DNA of 64,000 nucleotides from Nocardioides panaciterrulae (GCF_013409645.1 NZ_JACCBG010000001.1:1-64000); one strand, 5' to 3'. Shown: positions 45,421 to 57,194, numbered from the stretch's first letter. The notes: a model not told the origin generated them from the letters alone. A program made the numbers and translations.

Positions 45421-46672
45421 CGTCGACCCCGGACAGCTCTCCGCGGGCCGCGTCCTCGCCGGGGTCCACCCCTGGATCCACCTCGGGGTCGACCTCGGGA
45501 TCCACCTCGGGGCGGACCTCGCCCCCGGCGACCACGAACCGGGCGCCCTGCAGGGCCGCGGGCACGTCGGCGCCCACCGCCGCGGTGACCAGCACCTGCT
45601 CGGCGCCGGCGACCAGTTCGGCGAGCCGGGCCCGGCGCTCGGTGTCGAGCTCGGCGAAGACGTCGTCGAGGATGAGGATCGGGTCGTCGCCGTCGGCGCG
45701 CAGCAGGTCGTAGGACGCCAGCCGCAGCGCGAGCGCGAAGGACCACGACTCGCCGTGCGAGGCATAGCCCTTCACCGGCAGCCGGGTGCCGGCCTCGCCC
45801 TGGCCGAGCGAGAGCAGCAGGTCGTCGCGGTGCGGACCCACCAGCGACAGCCCGCGGTCGATCTCCTCCCGGCGACGCCGCTCGACCTCGGCCAGCAGCG
45901 CCCCGGCCAGCGTCTCCCGGTCCGGGGGCGCCTCGCCGGCGTCGCCGGGGAGGGTGAACGAGGGCCGGTACTCCAGGCCCGCGTCGTCGCGGGAGGCGCC
46001 GCGGGCCACGGTCTCGTACGCCGCCCCGACGTACGGCGTGAGCGCCCGCACCAGCGCCAGCCGCTCGTCGAGCAGTTCGGCGCCGGTCCGGGCCAGGTGC
46101 TCGTCCCACACGGCCAGCGTGCCCAGCGCCGCCTCCTGGGCGTCCCGGCCGCCCCGGCGCGCGGCGCCGAGGTTCTTCAGCAGCGAGTTGCGCTGCTTGA
46201 GCACCCGGTCGTAGTCGCTGCGCACGCCGGCCAGCCGGGGCGTGCGCAGCACCAGCAGGTCGTCGAGGAAGCGGCGCCGGTCCGACGGGTCGCCCTTGAC
46301 CAGGGTCAGGTCCTCGGGGGAGAAGACCACGGTGCGCAGGATCCCGACCAGGTCCCGCGACCGGGGCAGCGGCGACCGGTTCACCCGGGCGCGGTTCGCC
46401 CGCCCGGGGTTGAGCTCGATCTCGAGCACCGCGGTGCGGCCGTCGCGCACGACGGCGGCTCGGACCACCGCCTGGTCCGCCCCCGCGCGCACCAGGGGCG
46501 CGTCGGTGGCGACCCGGTGGGAGGACTGCCGGGAGAGGTAGTCGACGGCCTCGACCAGGTTGGTCTTGCCCTGCCCGTTGCGGCCGATGAACGCGGTGAC
46601 GCCCGGCTCCAGCCGGACGTCGGCGGCGGCGTACGAGCGGAAGTCGTGCAGGACCAGGTGCGAGACGTACAA
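45410..46672 (-). CDS. recF: RecF recombination mediator
   Basis: 420 residues; the frame starts at TTG 46672, giving [16 protein letters not shown], the expected RecF N-terminus. Walker [21 protein letters not shown], signature [13 protein letters not shown], Walker [20 protein letters not shown]. RecF loads RecA at gaps. The C-terminal ~40 residues are an acidic extension with repeated EVDP/GVDP units, longer than usual. Confidence 0.94.
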   Translation of the reverse strand: MYVSHLVLHDFRSYAAADVRLEPGVTAFIGRNGQGKTNLVEAVDYLSRQSSHRVATDAPLVRAGADQAVVRAAVVRDGRTAVLEIELNPGRANRARVNRSPLPRSRDLVGILRTVVFSPEDLTLVKGDPSDRRRFLDDLLVLRTPRLAGVRSDYDRVLKQRNSLLKNLGAARRGGRDAQEAALGTLAVWDEHLARTGAELLDERLALVRALTPYVGAAYETVARGASRDDAGLEYRPSFTLPGDAGEAPPDRETLAGALLAEVERRRREEIDRGLSLVGPHRDDLLLSLGQGEAGTRLPVKGYASHGESWSFALALRLASYDLLRADGDDPILILDDVFAELDTERRARLAELVAGAEQVLVTAAVGADVPAALQGARFVVAGGEVRPEVDPEVDPEVDPGVDPGEDAARGELSGVDDGR

Positions 46673-46694
46673 CGCGGGCCAGCCAGGGGTCGGG

Positions 46695-47597
46695 TCAGGA
46701 GGCGTCCCCGCCCGGAGGCGGGGCGGTGCGGGTGGCGTGGCCGCCGAACTGGTTGCGCATCGCGGCGATCGCCTTCATCGCCGGGCTCTCCTCCTGGCGG
46801 GAGGTGAACCGGGCGAACAGCGACGCGGCGATGACGTTGAGCGGGACCGCGTGGTCGATCGCGGCCTCCACCGTCCACCGGCCCTCGCCGGAGTCCTCGG
46901 CGTAGCCGGCGATCTGGTCGAGGTGGGTGTCCTCCTTGAGCGCCTCGACCAGCAGGTCGAGCAGCCAGGAGCGGATCACGGTGCCCTCGCGCCAGGAGTC
47001 GAAGACCTCGGTGACGTTCTCGACCAGGTCGACCTTCTCCAGCAGCTCGAAGCCCTCGGCGTAGGACTGCATGATGGCGTACTCGATGCCGTTGTGGACC
47101 ATCTTGGCGAAGTGGCCCGCGCCCGGCGCCCGGCCGGCGTGCACGAACCCCGAGTCGCCCTCGGGCTTGAGCGCGTCGAAGGCCGGCTGGACCTTGGCGA
47201 CGTCCTCCGCGGAGCCGCCGCACATCAGCGCGTAGCCGTTCTTCAGCCCCCACACCCCGCCGGAGACCCCGCAGTCGACGAACCCGATGCCCCGCTCGGC
47301 CAGCAGCGCGGCGTTCTCCTGGTCGTCGGTCCAGCGCGAGTTGCCGCCGTCGACGACCAGGTCGCCCTCGTCGAGCAGGTCGCGCAGCGTCCGGACGGTC
47401 TCGCGGGTCGGGTCACCGGCCGGCACCATCACCCAGACCACGCGCGGGGCCGGCAGCTTGCCGACCATGTCCTCCAGGCTCGAGGCGTCGGAGAGCTCGG
47501 CGTTGCGGTCGTAGCCGACCACCGTGTGCCCGGCGTCGCGCAGCCGCGTGCGCATGTTCCCGCCCATCTTGCCGAGTCCGACGAGTCCGATCTCCAT
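46695..47597 (-). CDS. gnd: 6-phosphogluconate dehydrogenase (short form)
   Basis: 300 residues from ATG 47597 (GAGGAG upstream). Rossmann start [54 protein letters not shown] (substrate site) and [20 protein letters not shown] with the catalytic Lys. The ~300-residue length matches the short, NAD-preferring type. It feeds the pentose phosphate pathway; between dnaN and recF as in Streptomyces and relatives. Confidence 0.93.
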   Translation of the reverse strand: MEIGLVGLGKMGGNMRTRLRDAGHTVVGYDRNAELSDASSLEDMVGKLPAPRVVWVMVPAGDPTRETVRTLRDLLDEGDLVVDGGNSRWTDDQENAALLAERGIGFVDCGVSGGVWGLKNGYALMCGGSAEDVAKVQPAFDALKPEGDSGFVHAGRAPGAGHFAKMVHNGIEYAIMQSYAEGFELLEKVDLVENVTEVFDSWREGTVIRSWLLDLLVEALKEDTHLDQIAGYAEDSGEGRWTVEAAIDHAVPLNVIAASLFARFTSRQEESPAMKAIAAMRNQFGGHATRTAPPPGGDAS

Positions 47598-47736
47598 GCG
47601 TGTGCTCCTCAAGGTTGCAGGTGCTCGTCAGGCTAGTTCCCCGCGGGGTACGCCGGGCCGGCCACCCCGCCGGCCACCCCGTCGGCCACCGCTCGTCGAG
47701 CCGGTGGCCATCCCGTCGGGACCGGTCGGGGCCGGC

Positions 47737-48879
47737 TCAGGAGAGCAGTCGACGCGGCATCAGCAGGTAGCGGAACGGCGAGTCCTCGCCGCCGTCCTCG
47801 CCCGTGGACCCGCTGATCACGACCGGCTTGGACGCCTGGGTGAAGGCCAGCTCGACGACCGGCTGGTCGATGGCGCCCAGGCCGTCGAGGAGGAACTGCG
47901 GGTTGAAGCCCGTGGTGATGTCCTCGCCGTTGACGGTCGCCTCGATCGACTCCGAGGCCTGGGCCTCGTCGCCGGAGCCAGCGTCGAGGGTGAGCACGCC
48001 GTCGCTGAACGCGAGCTGGACGGCCGTGTTGCGTTCGGCGACCAGCGCCACGCGCTTGACCGACTCGATCAGCGCACCCTTGTCGACCAGCGCCTTGGTC
48101 TGGTGCTCGCTGGGGAACAGGCTGCGGACCTTGGGGAACTCGCCGTCCAGCAGCCGGGTCGTCGTCCGCCGTACGCCGCCGGGCGCCGCGCCCTCGAACC
48201 CGATGATCCCCTCGCCCGAGCCGGAGGCGGCGAGCGCGATGGTGACCTCGCTGCCGGCGGTCAGGGACTTGGCGGTGTCGCCGAGCACCTTCGCCGGCAC
48301 GAGCGCGGCCAGCGACTCGTCGGGGGTGCGCGGGTTCCAGCCGAGCTCGCGGTGGGAGAGCCGGAACCGGTCGGTGGCGAGCAGCGAGATGCTCGAGCCC
48401 TCGATCTCGATCCGGACGCCGGTCAGCACCGGCAGCATGTCGTCGCGGCCCGCGGCGGTGACCGCCTGCGCCACGGCGTGGGCGAACTCGTCGCTCTGCA
48501 CGGTGCCGGTCGCGGCGGGCATCTCGGGCAGCGTGGGGTAGTCCTCGACGGGCATCGTCTGCAGGCTGAAGCGCGCCGAGCCGCAGGTCAGGGACACCCG
48601 GGAGCCGTCGAGCACCATCTCGACCGGCTTGGCGGGCAGGCTGCGGCAGATGTCGGCGAGCAGCCGGCCGCTGACCAGCGCGCGGCCCTCGTCGCTGACG
48701 TCCGCGCGCAGGGTGGCGCGGGCCGAGGTCTCGTAGTCGAAGGTCGAGAGGACCAGGCCCTCGTCGCTCGCCTCGATCAGCAGGCCGGCGAGCACCGGGA
48801 CGCTCGGACGGACGGGGAGGCTGCGGGCAGCCCAGGCGACGGCATCGGCGAGCACGTCGCGCTCGACGCGGAACTTCAC
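47737..48879 (-). CDS. dnaN: DNA polymerase III beta sliding clamp
   Basis: 380 residues from GTG 48879 (AAGGA upstream; a longer frame is not needed). MKFRVERDVLADAVAWAARS, then the three clamp domains, ending VVISGSTGEDGGEDSPFRYL and LMPRRLLS, the conserved clamp C-terminus. It tethers the polymerase to DNA. First gene downstream of the dnaA-dnaN origin gap on the same strand. Confidence 0.97.
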   Translation of the reverse strand: MKFRVERDVLADAVAWAARSLPVRPSVPVLAGLLIEASDEGLVLSTFDYETSARATLRADVSDEGRALVSGRLLADICRSLPAKPVEMVLDGSRVSLTCGSARFSLQTMPVEDYPTLPEMPAATGTVQSDEFAHAVAQAVTAAGRDDMLPVLTGVRIEIEGSSISLLATDRFRLSHRELGWNPRTPDESLAALVPAKVLGDTAKSLTAGSEVTIALAASGSGEGIIGFEGAAPGGVRRTTTRLLDGEFPKVRSLFPSEHQTKALVDKGALIESVKRVALVAERNTAVQLAFSDGVLTLDAGSGDEAQASESIEATVNGEDITTGFNPQFLLDGLGAIDQPVVELAFTQASKPVVISGSTGEDGGEDSPFRYLLMPRRLLS

Positions 48880-49496
48880 AGTGGGTGTTCCTTCGGTTCG
48901 TGGAATCACAACGGTGCACGTTGTGGCTGCGAGGTCTGGGGTGTGCATCCTGCCATGCGCCGCGAGGGCGCGGGAGGTTCGGTGGGGATTCCCCCGAGGA
49001 GGGCCCGGGGCAGGGCCCGGCGGGGGCCGCTGGTGGTGGGTCCTCGTGGGTCCTGACGGGGGTTGCCCGAGGGGGTGGACCTAGGAGGTTGTCCCCAGGC
49101 AGGGGGCGGAGTGGATGTTCACCGGGATTCGATCCAGTTGACGGTCCGTGGGAGTCACAGCAACCGTGGAAACTGTGGATAACTCCCGTCCGCGCAGGTC
49201 AGCGTGGCGAGTCGGGTGCACAGGGGGTGTGGAGCAGCCTCGGGAGGAGTCACAAGAAATGTGCAGTCGGGTCCGGCGCCGGGCGACGCCCACCGGGTTG
49301 TCCACAGGCCGTCCCGGGATCGGTGGCCGCCGACCACAGGCGCTCCACAGGCCGGGTGCCTGTGATTCGAGGCCTGCCGAGCAGGCCGGAATCGTTGTGA
49401 GGGAACGATTCTGGGACCCCGCCGGTGGCGGCGAGTGCGGTGCGGGCGCCGGCCGCGGGGTCCAGATCGTCGCTGGGAGAACGATTCCGGGGGGTC
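48880..49496. other. oriC candidate, dnaA-dnaN gap
   Basis: 617-bp non-coding gap. DnaA boxes: 49174-49182 (TTATCCACA on minus, perfect) and 49298-49306 (TTGTCCACA); weaker 49228-49236, 49340-49348 and 49089-49097. Near the dnaA stop there is GAATCGTT (49389-49396) / AACGATTC (49404-49411), and a third AACGATTC about 70 bp further on (~49480). No long AT-rich unwinding element is obvious. The position is the standard actinobacterial oriC. Confidence 0.75.
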
Positions 49497-50939
49497 TCAG
49501 CCCTGGCGGGCCTGCATCTTGACCCGGTTCGTCAGCTCGCTGACCTGGTTGAAAACGGCCCGCCGCTCGGCGAGCAGCTGGTTGATCTTGCGGTCGGCGT
49601 ACATGACGGTGGTGTGGTCGCGGTTGCCGAACTGCGCGCCGATCTTCGGCAGCGAGAGGTCGGTGAGCTCGCGGCACAGGTACATCGCGATCTGACGGGC
49701 CATCACGAGGTGCCGGCCGCGGCTGGGGCCGGTGAGCTCCTCGATCGACAGCCCGAAGTACGCCGCGGTCTGGGCGATGATCAGCGCCGCGGTGATCTCC
49801 GGCTCGCCACCCTCGGGGATCAGGTCCTTGAGCACGATCTCGGCCAGGGTCATGTCGACCTCCTGGCGGTTGAGGTTGGCGAACGCCGTCACCCGGATCA
49901 GCGCACCCTCGAGCTCGCGGATGTTGGTCTGGATCTTGGAGGCGATGAACTCCAGCACGTCCGGCGGCGCGGTGAGCCGGTCCATGGCGGCCTTCTTGCG
50001 CAGGATGGCGATGCGGGTCTCCAGGTCGGGCGGCTGGACGTCGGTGATCAGCCCCCACTCGAACCGGTTGCGCAGCCGGTCCTCGAGCGCCTCGAGGCGC
50101 TTCGGCGCCCGGTCGGAGGTCAGCACGATCTGCTTGTTGGCGTTGTGCAGGGTGTTGAAGGTGTGGAAGAACTCCTCCTGGGTCTGGGTCTTGCCCTCCA
50201 GGAACTGGATGTCGTCGATCAGCAGCACGTCCACGTCGCGGTAGCGCCGCTTGAACCGGTCCTGCCGGTCGTCGCGGATCGCGTTGATGAACTCGTTGGT
50301 GAACTCCTCGCTGGAGACGTAGCGCACCTTCGCCCCGCTGTAGAGGCTGCGCACGTAGTGACCGATCGCGTGCAGCAGGTGCGTCTTGCCCAGCCCGGAG
50401 TCGCCGTAGACCAGCAGCGGGTTGTAGGCCTTCCCCGGCGCCTCGGCGACCGCGACCGCGGCGGCGTGCGGGAACCGGTTCGAGGAGCCGATCACGAAGG
50501 TCTCGAAGGTGTACTTGGGGTTGAGCCTGGTCTCCAGGGCGGTCGCCGGCCTGGTCTCACCCACGGCCGGGACGGGCGCCGGGACCGGCGCCGGCATCGC
50601 CGGCGAGGCATTCATCGACAAGTCGTCATGTCGACTTCTCGGGGTCTCGGTGGCCGGGGCGTGGTCCTCGGTGGTGACCACCCGCTCCTCGAGCTGAGGG
50701 TTCACGGTGACCGCGATCCGGATCTCCCGGCCGAAGGCGACCGTGAGCGCGTCCTCGAGCTGGCCGCGTAGCCGGCCCTCGAGCTGGGTGCGGGTGAAGT
50801 CGTTGGGCACCGCGATGATCGCGGTGCTCTCGTGCAGCGTCACCGGCTCGCTGGCCCGCAGCCAGGCCCGCTGGTTGGGCTGGAGGTCCGCGACGACCCC
50901 GCGCCAGGCCGTGCCGAGATCCGAGGTGCTCTGCTCCAC
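49497..50939 (-). CDS. dnaA: Chromosomal replication initiator DnaA
   Basis: 480 residues from GTG 50939. Domain I ~1-85; a Pro/Ala-rich domain II; domain III AAA+ with [39 protein letters not shown] (Walker A), [14 protein letters not shown] (Walker B); domain IV helix-turn-helix [20 protein letters not shown] and [13 protein letters not shown] that reads DnaA boxes. It opens oriC and, through the boxes upstream, probably controls its own gene. Confidence 0.97.
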   Translation of the reverse strand: MEQSTSDLGTAWRGVVADLQPNQRAWLRASEPVTLHESTAIIAVPNDFTRTQLEGRLRGQLEDALTVAFGREIRIAVTVNPQLEERVVTTEDHAPATETPRSRHDDLSMNASPAMPAPVPAPVPAVGETRPATALETRLNPKYTFETFVIGSSNRFPHAAAVAVAEAPGKAYNPLLVYGDSGLGKTHLLHAIGHYVRSLYSGAKVRYVSSEEFTNEFINAIRDDRQDRFKRRYRDVDVLLIDDIQFLEGKTQTQEEFFHTFNTLHNANKQIVLTSDRAPKRLEALEDRLRNRFEWGLITDVQPPDLETRIAILRKKAAMDRLTAPPDVLEFIASKIQTNIRELEGALIRVTAFANLNRQEVDMTLAEIVLKDLIPEGGEPEITAALIIAQTAAYFGLSIEELTGPSRGRHLVMARQIAMYLCRELTDLSLPKIGAQFGNRDHTTVMYADRKINQLLAERRAVFNQVSELTNRVKMQARQG

Positions 50940-51502
50940 GGGGTTCCCGCCTCGCTTCCGTGTTCATCGGTGCCGCTCGAAGTCCCCATGCTCGGTCACC
51001 ACCGTCGCGCTCGCAGCGAAACGATCGGGCCCGGGCCGGGGCCGGTCTAAGTCTCCACAGCCTTGTCCACAGGCTGTGAACCCGGGCCTCTCCCTGTGGA
51101 GAGGCTGGGCCCGAGACGCACCGCGACAGCTTCGTGATCATCATCGTTGCAGGTCAGACCCGCTTTTCGCGTGGACGTGACCGCCGTCACAAGCGGTGGA
51201 TGATCCCCAGCCGTCCGGGGTGTGAGGGAACCTCGGAGACAGCGAAAGTAACAAGCCCCCGGGCGGCACAGCAAGACGTCATCCACAGGCCGGTGGACCG
51301 CCCCCGGACCGTGGTTTGACCCTGTCGAACGCCAGCGCGTACCGTTGGCCGGTCACCCGGTGTCGACCGGTGCCGCATGTCCACGCAGCCTTGCCGCTCG
51401 TGGGTGGGCGGTGCCTGCCGAAACATGGCGTCACGGAGCCGAGCTCCGAGGCATCGCCGATCCACCGGCGTGGCTGCCCTGTCACACCATGGAGAGAAGC
51501 TC
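50940..51502. other. dnaA-rpmH intergenic region with DnaA boxes
   Basis: Divergent 563-bp gap. DnaA-box-like sites: 51051-51059 (GTCTCCACA), 51063-51071 (TTGTCCACA), 51095-51103 (TTCTCCACA-like, minus) and 51279-51287 (TCATCCACA). Carries promoters for dnaA and rpmH, so the boxes could autoregulate dnaA and/or belong to a bipartite origin. No gene seen. Confidence 0.7.
51316..51345 (+). promoter_or_regulatory. Probable rpmH promoter
   Basis: TTGACC at 51316-51321 and TACCGT at 51340-51345 with 18-bp spacing, about 160 bp before the rpmH start; good matches to the housekeeping sigma consensus. Confidence 0.6.
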
Positions 51503-51640
51503 GTGAGCAAGCGTACGTACCAGCCGAACAACCGCCGCCGTCACAAGGTGCACGGGTTCCGCCTGCGCATGCGCACCCGCGCCGGCCGCGCCATCCTGTC
51601 CTCGCGGCGCCGCAAGGGCCGCAACAGCCTGGCGGTCTGA
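51503..51640 (+). CDS. rpmH: 50S ribosomal protein L34
   Basis: 45 residues from GTG 51503 (GGAGAG upstream): [20 protein letters not shown] then [20 protein letters not shown], the full L34 sequence pattern. Component of the large ribosomal subunit near the exit tunnel. Starts the conserved rpmH-rnpA-yidD-yidC-jag-rsmG run. Confidence 0.98.
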   Translation: MSKRTYQPNNRRRHKVHGFRLRMRTRAGRAILSSRRRKGRNSLAV

Positions 51641-51668
51641 GACCGGCTCCGGCCGGCCGACCCGCCCT

Positions 51669-52037
51669 GTGCTGACCTCAACCCACCGGCTTCGCGACGC
51701 CGCGTCCTTCCGGACCGCGGTGCGCCAGGGCCGGCGGGCGGGGTCGCGCACCCTCGTCGTCCACCTGTTCGCACCCGAGCCCGGGACGGCCTCCCCTGCG
51801 GGGGCGGCCGCGCCGGGCGCGGTGCGTGTGGGCTTCGTGGTGAGCAAGGCGGTCGGCAATGCCGCGACCCGCAATCGCGTGAAGCGCCGACTCCGCCACC
51901 TGGCCCGGGAGCACGTGTCGTCGCTCCCGGGCTCTGCTGTGCTCGTCGTGCGCGCGCTGCCGGCGGCAGCCGTTGCGTCGTACCCGGAACTCGGCAGCGA
52001 CCTGACGCGTTGCCTCGGGCGGGTGATGTCGTCGTGA
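51669..52037 (+). CDS. rnpA: Ribonuclease P protein component
   Basis: 122 residues from GTG 51669. STHRLRDAASFRTAVRQGRR, VRVGFVVSKAVGNAATRNRV and KRRLRHLAREH carry the RNR motif that contacts the RNase P RNA, which processes tRNA 5' ends. A small Ala/Pro insert lies at ~38-50. The stop overlaps yidD (GTGA). Confidence 0.96.
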   Translation: MLTSTHRLRDAASFRTAVRQGRRAGSRTLVVHLFAPEPGTASPAGAAAPGAVRVGFVVSKAVGNAATRNRVKRRLRHLAREHVSSLPGSAVLVVRALPAAAVASYPELGSDLTRCLGRVMSS

Positions 52038-52297
52038 AGTACGTCCTGATCGGCCTCCTGAGGGCCTATCGCACGCTGATCAGCCCGCTCTACGGCCAGG
52101 TCTGCCGCTACTACCCCTCGTGCTCGGCCTACGCGCTGGACGCGGTGCGGGAGTACGGCAGCATCCGTGGGAGCTGGCTGGCGGTGCGCCGGCTGGCCCG
52201 CTGCCACCCGTGGGCGGCCGGCGGCTACGACCCGGTGCCGGTCCGACAGAGTCCTCCCCGCGCAGACGCGGGGCCTCCCTCGACGCAAGGAGCCTGA
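52034..52297 (+). CDS. yidD: Membrane protein insertion efficiency factor YidD
   Basis: 87 residues from GTG 52034 (GTGA overlap). LLRAYRTLISPLYGQVCRYY, PSCSAYALDAVREYGSIRGS and RLARCHPWAAGGYDPVP, the complete YidD pattern with its Cys residues and HPW. It binds the inner membrane through an amphipathic helix and assists YidC. Confidence 0.95.
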   Translation: MKYVLIGLLRAYRTLISPLYGQVCRYYPSCSAYALDAVREYGSIRGSWLAVRRLARCHPWAAGGYDPVPVRQSPPRADAGPPSTQGA

Positions 52298-52301
52298 CCC
52301 C

Positions 52302-53296
52302 GTGGGAAACCTGGGCGCAATCGGTCACTTCATCATGACCCCGCTCTACTACGCGATCTCGGCCGTGCTGGTCGCGTGGCACTCGCTCCTGTCCCTGGTC
52401 CTGCCCGCGGACGGCGGGATGTCCTGGGTGCTGTCGATCATCGGGCTGACCCTGGTGATCCGCGCCGCGCTGATCCCGCTTTTCGTGAAGCAGATCAAGT
52501 CCAGCCGGAACATGCAGCTGATCCAGCCCAAGGTCAAGGAGCTGCAGAAGAAGTACGGCCACGACCGGGAGAAGCTGGCCCAGGAGACGATGAAGCTGTA
52601 CAAGGAGAGCGGAACCAACCCGTTCGCCTCGTGCCTGCCGATCCTGATCCAGATGCCGATCTTCCTGGCGCTGTTCAGGCTGCTCGACCACGCGGCCAAG
52701 AATCAGCAGGGCAACGGGTTCCTGACCGACTCGCTGGCCAAGAGCTTCGGCGACTCCGAGATCTTCGGGGTCATGAAGATCAACGCGACCTTCGTCAGCC
52801 CGGCCGGCAGCGTCGCGGTCCAGGTGCTGGCGGCCTTCCTGGTGGTCGCGATGACCGCCACGACGTTCACCACCCAGCGCCAGCTGATGAGCAAGAACAT
52901 GCCCTCGGACGCCATGAGCGGCCCCTACGCCCAGCAGCAGAAGATGCTGCTCTACGTGCTCCCGGTCGTCTTCGCCGTCGGTGGCATCGCGTTCCCGATC
53001 GGCGTCCTGTTCTACTGGACCACCTCGAACCTGTGGACCATGGGCCAGCAGTTCTACGTCATCCGTAACAACCCGGCGCCGGGCACCCCGGCGTTCACGG
53101 CGAAGGCCGAGCGCGACCGCGCGAAGGCCGCCCGGCACGACGCCCCCGCGGCGGCCGAGGTCGTCGAGTCCGAGCAGCCCGAGCAGGAGCGGCGCTCCGC
53201 CCAACGGCAGCAGCCCCGCCGGCAGACCCGTCAGCAGCGCCGGAAGTCCGGTGGCGGGCGTCCCACCGACCAGCCCAACTCCGAGGGAGAGCAGCA

Positions 53297-53300
<4 letters not shown>
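52302..53300 (+). CDS. yidC: Membrane protein insertase YidC
   Basis: 332 residues from GTG 52302 (AAGGAG upstream). Five-helix Oxa1/YidC core: IIGLTLVIRAALIPLFVKQI with the groove Arg, KELQKKYGHDREKLAQETMK (cytoplasmic hairpin), TNPFASCLPILIQMPIFLAL, and FPIGVLFYWTTSNLWTMGQQ. The C-terminal ~75 residues are a charged, Gln/Arg-rich tail that may bind ribosomes. The Gram-positive type lacks a large periplasmic domain. Confidence 0.96.
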
Positions 53301-54584
<1,284 letters not shown>

Positions 54585-54694
54585 CGGACGGTTCGACAGG
54601 TCCCGACAGGGCAGCGCTCGGGTGGCCCGAGGAGGAGACCTCCGCAGCATTCGCGGTGCCGGTCCCTGAGTCGCCCGCCGAGGTGGCCACTGAG

Positions 54695-54771
54695 TTGTCC
54701 ACCGGGTTATCCACCGCCCTGGGCTGGCCCGTGGAGCGTGATTATCCACAGGTTGCGGCTGGTCATCCACA
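54695..54771. other. DnaA-box cluster upstream of parA
   Basis: Four same-strand boxes within 77 bp: 54695-54703 (TTGTCCACC), 54707-54715 (TTATCCACC), 54742-54750 (TTATCCACA, perfect) and 54763-54771 (TCATCCACA), between the rsmG stop and the parA ribosome site. Confidence 0.8.
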
Positions 54772-54793
54772 GGTCACGACGAAGGAGGACGAC

Positions 54794-55798
54794 GTGGTTT
54801 CACGTGAAACGGCGACGTCGAGCCCGGCCGGCGAGGCCGTGCCGCCGCGGGGGTTCACGGTACGCACGGCCGCGGACCTCGCCGTGGACCACGCCACGTT
54901 CGACGACGACGCGACCCCGCTGGCCCGGGCCGCGGAGCACACCGTGCTGGCGCGGCACGGCGCCATGCTGCGCCCGGCGCTGCCGCGTCCGGCCGCCACC
55001 CGCGTGGTCGTGGTGGCCAACCAGAAGGGCGGGGTCGGCAAGACCACCTCGACCGTGAACGTGGCCGCCGCGCTGGCCCAGCTCGGCCAACGCGTGCTGG
55101 TCATCGACCTCGATCCCCAGGGCAACGCCTCGACGGCGCTCGGCGTGGACCACCGCCGCGGCGTGCCGTCGACGTACGACGCCCTCGTCGACGGCGTCCC
55201 GCTGGCCGAGGTGGTCAGCCCCTGCCCGGAGGTGGCCTCGCTGGACGTCGTGCCCGCGACCATCGACCTGGCCGGCGCGGAGATCGAGCTGGTGAGCGTG
55301 GTCGCCCGGGAGAACCGGCTGCGCAGGGCGATTCGCGCGCATCCCCTCGTCGGCACCGCCGCGGAGGCCGGCGAGGAGCGCTACGACTACGTGCTGGTGG
55401 ACTGTCCGCCGTCCCTGGGCCTGCTCACGCTGAACGCCCTCGTCGCCGGCGAGGAGATGATGATCCCGATCCAGGCGGAGTACTACGCGCTCGAGGGTCT
55501 GGGCCAGCTCCTGGAGACCGTGGAGATGGTCAAGGCGCACCTGAACCCCGAGCTCAGCGTCTCCACGATCCTCGTGACGATGTACGACGCCCGCACGCGG
55601 CTGGCCGCGGGGGTCGCCGAGGAGGTGCGCTCGCACTTCGGGGACCAGGTCCTCAAGACCACGATCCCCCGGTCGGTGCGGGTCTCGGAGGCGCCGTCGT
55701 ACGCGCAGACCGTGATGACCTACGATCCCGGATCGCCGGGCGCACTCTGCTACCTCGAGGCTGCCCGCGAGATCGCGACCAAGGGAGCACCACGATGA
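54794..55798 (+). CDS. parA: Chromosome partitioning ATPase ParA
   Basis: 334 residues from GTG 54794, preceded by AAGGAGG (54782-54788). A longer frame to GTG 54581 (overlapping rsmG) would translate through the DnaA boxes and is less likely. MVSRETATS start, deviant Walker [57 protein letters not shown], and VIPRS-like end: ParA/Soj. It segregates the origin with ParB-parS. The MVSRET start, made by parS, is also seen in mycobacteria. Confidence 0.93.
   Translation: MVSRETATSSPAGEAVPPRGFTVRTAADLAVDHATFDDDATPLARAAEHTVLARHGAMLRPALPRPAATRVVVVANQKGGVGKTTSTVNVAAALAQLGQRVLVIDLDPQGNASTALGVDHRRGVPSTYDALVDGVPLAEVVSPCPEVASLDVVPATIDLAGAEIELVSVVARENRLRRAIRAHPLVGTAAEAGEERYDYVLVDCPPSLGLLTLNALVAGEEMMIPIQAEYYALEGLGQLLETVEMVKAHLNPELSVSTILVTMYDARTRLAAGVAEEVRSHFGDQVLKTTIPRSVRVSEAPSYAQTVMTYDPGSPGALCYLEAAREIATKGAPR
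54796..54811. other. parS ParB-binding site at the parA start
   Basis: GGTTTCACGTGAAACG with a perfect core at 54797-54810, starting inside the first codon of parA; 25 bp after the last DnaA box. ParB bound here could repress parAB. Confidence 0.93.
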
Positions 55799-56880
55799 AC
55801 GCCAGCCGACCCCCGCAACGCCGAGGCCTGGGGCGCGGCCTCGGCTCGTTGATCCCGACCGCGCCGGCCCAGCCGGCTCCCGCCGATCGGGACAGCGCGT
55901 CTGGGGCGCCGAGCCCCGAGCCGTCACCCGCCGGGGCGGATGCCGCGGCCCGCCCGGAGGCGGGTGCCGAGGAGCGGACGGACGGGCGCACCGACGGCAA
56001 CGTCTCCGGTGCGGTGCAGGCCGCGCCGGCGGCCGGCCCGGTCGGCAGCGACGGGCTGGCACCCGTAGCCGGTGCCTACTTCGCCGAGATCCCGGTCGGC
56101 CTGGTGGCGCCGAACCGGGCCCAGCCCCGCCAGGTCTTCGACGAGGACGCCATGGCGGAGCTGGTCCACTCCATCCGCGAGGTCGGGCTGCTGCAGCCGA
56201 TCGTGGTGCGTCGGACGGGCGGCGAGGCGTACGAGCTGGTGATGGGCGAGCGCCGTTGGCGCGCGGCCACCGAGGCCGGACTCGAGACGATCCCGGCGAT
56301 CGTCCGCGAGACCGACGACACCGCGATGTTGCGCGACGCGCTGCTGGAGAACCTGCACCGCTCCCAGCTCAACCCCCTGGAGGAGGCGGCCGCCTACCAG
56401 CAGCTGCTGGAGGACTTCGGCTGCACCCACGACGAGCTCGCCGGCCGGATCGGCCGCTCCCGTCCCCAGATCAGCAACACCCTGCGGCTGCTCCGCCTCA
56501 GCCCCGCGGTGCAGCGTCGCGTCGCCGCCGGCGTGCTCTCCGCCGGGCACGCGCGGGCGCTGCTCGGCGTCGAGGACCCCGATCGGCAGGACCGGCTGGC
56601 GCAGCGCGTGGTCGCGGAGGGCATCAGCGTCCGCGCGCTCGAGGAGATCGTCGCGATCGGCGAGGCGGACGGCCCCGCCCCCCGGGCCCCGCGCCGCAAG
56701 CCCTCCGCCCCCGGCCTGGTCGACATCGCCGACCGGCTCTCGGACCGCTTCGAGACGCGGGTGAAGGTCGACCTGGGCAAGGCCAAGGGCAAGATCACCG
56801 TCGAGTTCGCGACGCTGGACGACCTCCAGCGCATCGTGGACGTGATGGACCCTCGCAATCGCACCGATCGAGTCATCTAG
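55795..56880 (+). CDS. parB: Chromosome partitioning protein ParB
   Basis: 361 residues from ATG 55795 (ATGA overlap with parA). [20 protein letters not shown] (ParA-contact helix), a disordered stretch, then [40 protein letters not shown] (CTP-binding GERRW), [20 protein letters not shown], helix-turn-helix [20 protein letters not shown], and a C-terminal dimer domain. It is a CTPase clamp that loads at parS and spreads. Confidence 0.96.
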   Translation: MNASRPPQRRGLGRGLGSLIPTAPAQPAPADRDSASGAPSPEPSPAGADAAARPEAGAEERTDGRTDGNVSGAVQAAPAAGPVGSDGLAPVAGAYFAEIPVGLVAPNRAQPRQVFDEDAMAELVHSIREVGLLQPIVVRRTGGEAYELVMGERRWRAATEAGLETIPAIVRETDDTAMLRDALLENLHRSQLNPLEEAAAYQQLLEDFGCTHDELAGRIGRSRPQISNTLRLLRLSPAVQRRVAAGVLSAGHARALLGVEDPDRQDRLAQRVVAEGISVRALEEIVAIGEADGPAPRAPRRKPSAPGLVDIADRLSDRFETRVKVDLGKAKGKITVEFATLDDLQRIVDVMDPRNRTDRVI

Positions 56881-56954
56881 TCGCTAAGTCGATATAGTGG
56901 TTTGTCGACAAAATGATAAAGCGATGAAGCGACTGGCCGACATGCGTGGGCCCC

Positions 56955-57040
56955 GGTTGTCAGGGCGTTCCCTCGGTTGATGGGCGTTGCAACGGCCCCC
57001 AACCGTGGGGATCCCCGGCCAGCCGGGGATTCCTGCAGCC
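56955..57040. repeat. 86-bp direct repeat, copy 1
   Basis: Identical to 57109-57194 except two substitutions. Contains GGTTG...CAACC, the palindrome GTTGCAAC, and a hairpin ATCCCCGG-CCAG-CCGGGGAT, so both copies can fold strongly. Confidence 0.92.
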
Positions 57041-57108
57041 GGCCGGGGCGGGCCGTGGCGGGCCGGGCGGGGCGGTCGCGCCCGTCGGTGACCCGCCGTA
57101 CCTCCGGG

Positions 57109-57194
57109 GGTTGTCAGGGCGTTCCCTCGGTTGATGGGCGTTGCAACGGCCCCCAACCGTGGGGATCCCCGGTCAGCCGGGGATCCCTGCAGCC
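57109..57194. repeat. 86-bp direct repeat, copy 2
   Basis: Second copy, start 154 bp after copy 1. Its terminal hairpin is longer: GGGATCCCCGG-TCAG-CCGGGGATCCC, one base change having extended the stem. It ends 5 bp before the acyltransferase stop region. Confidence 0.92.
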
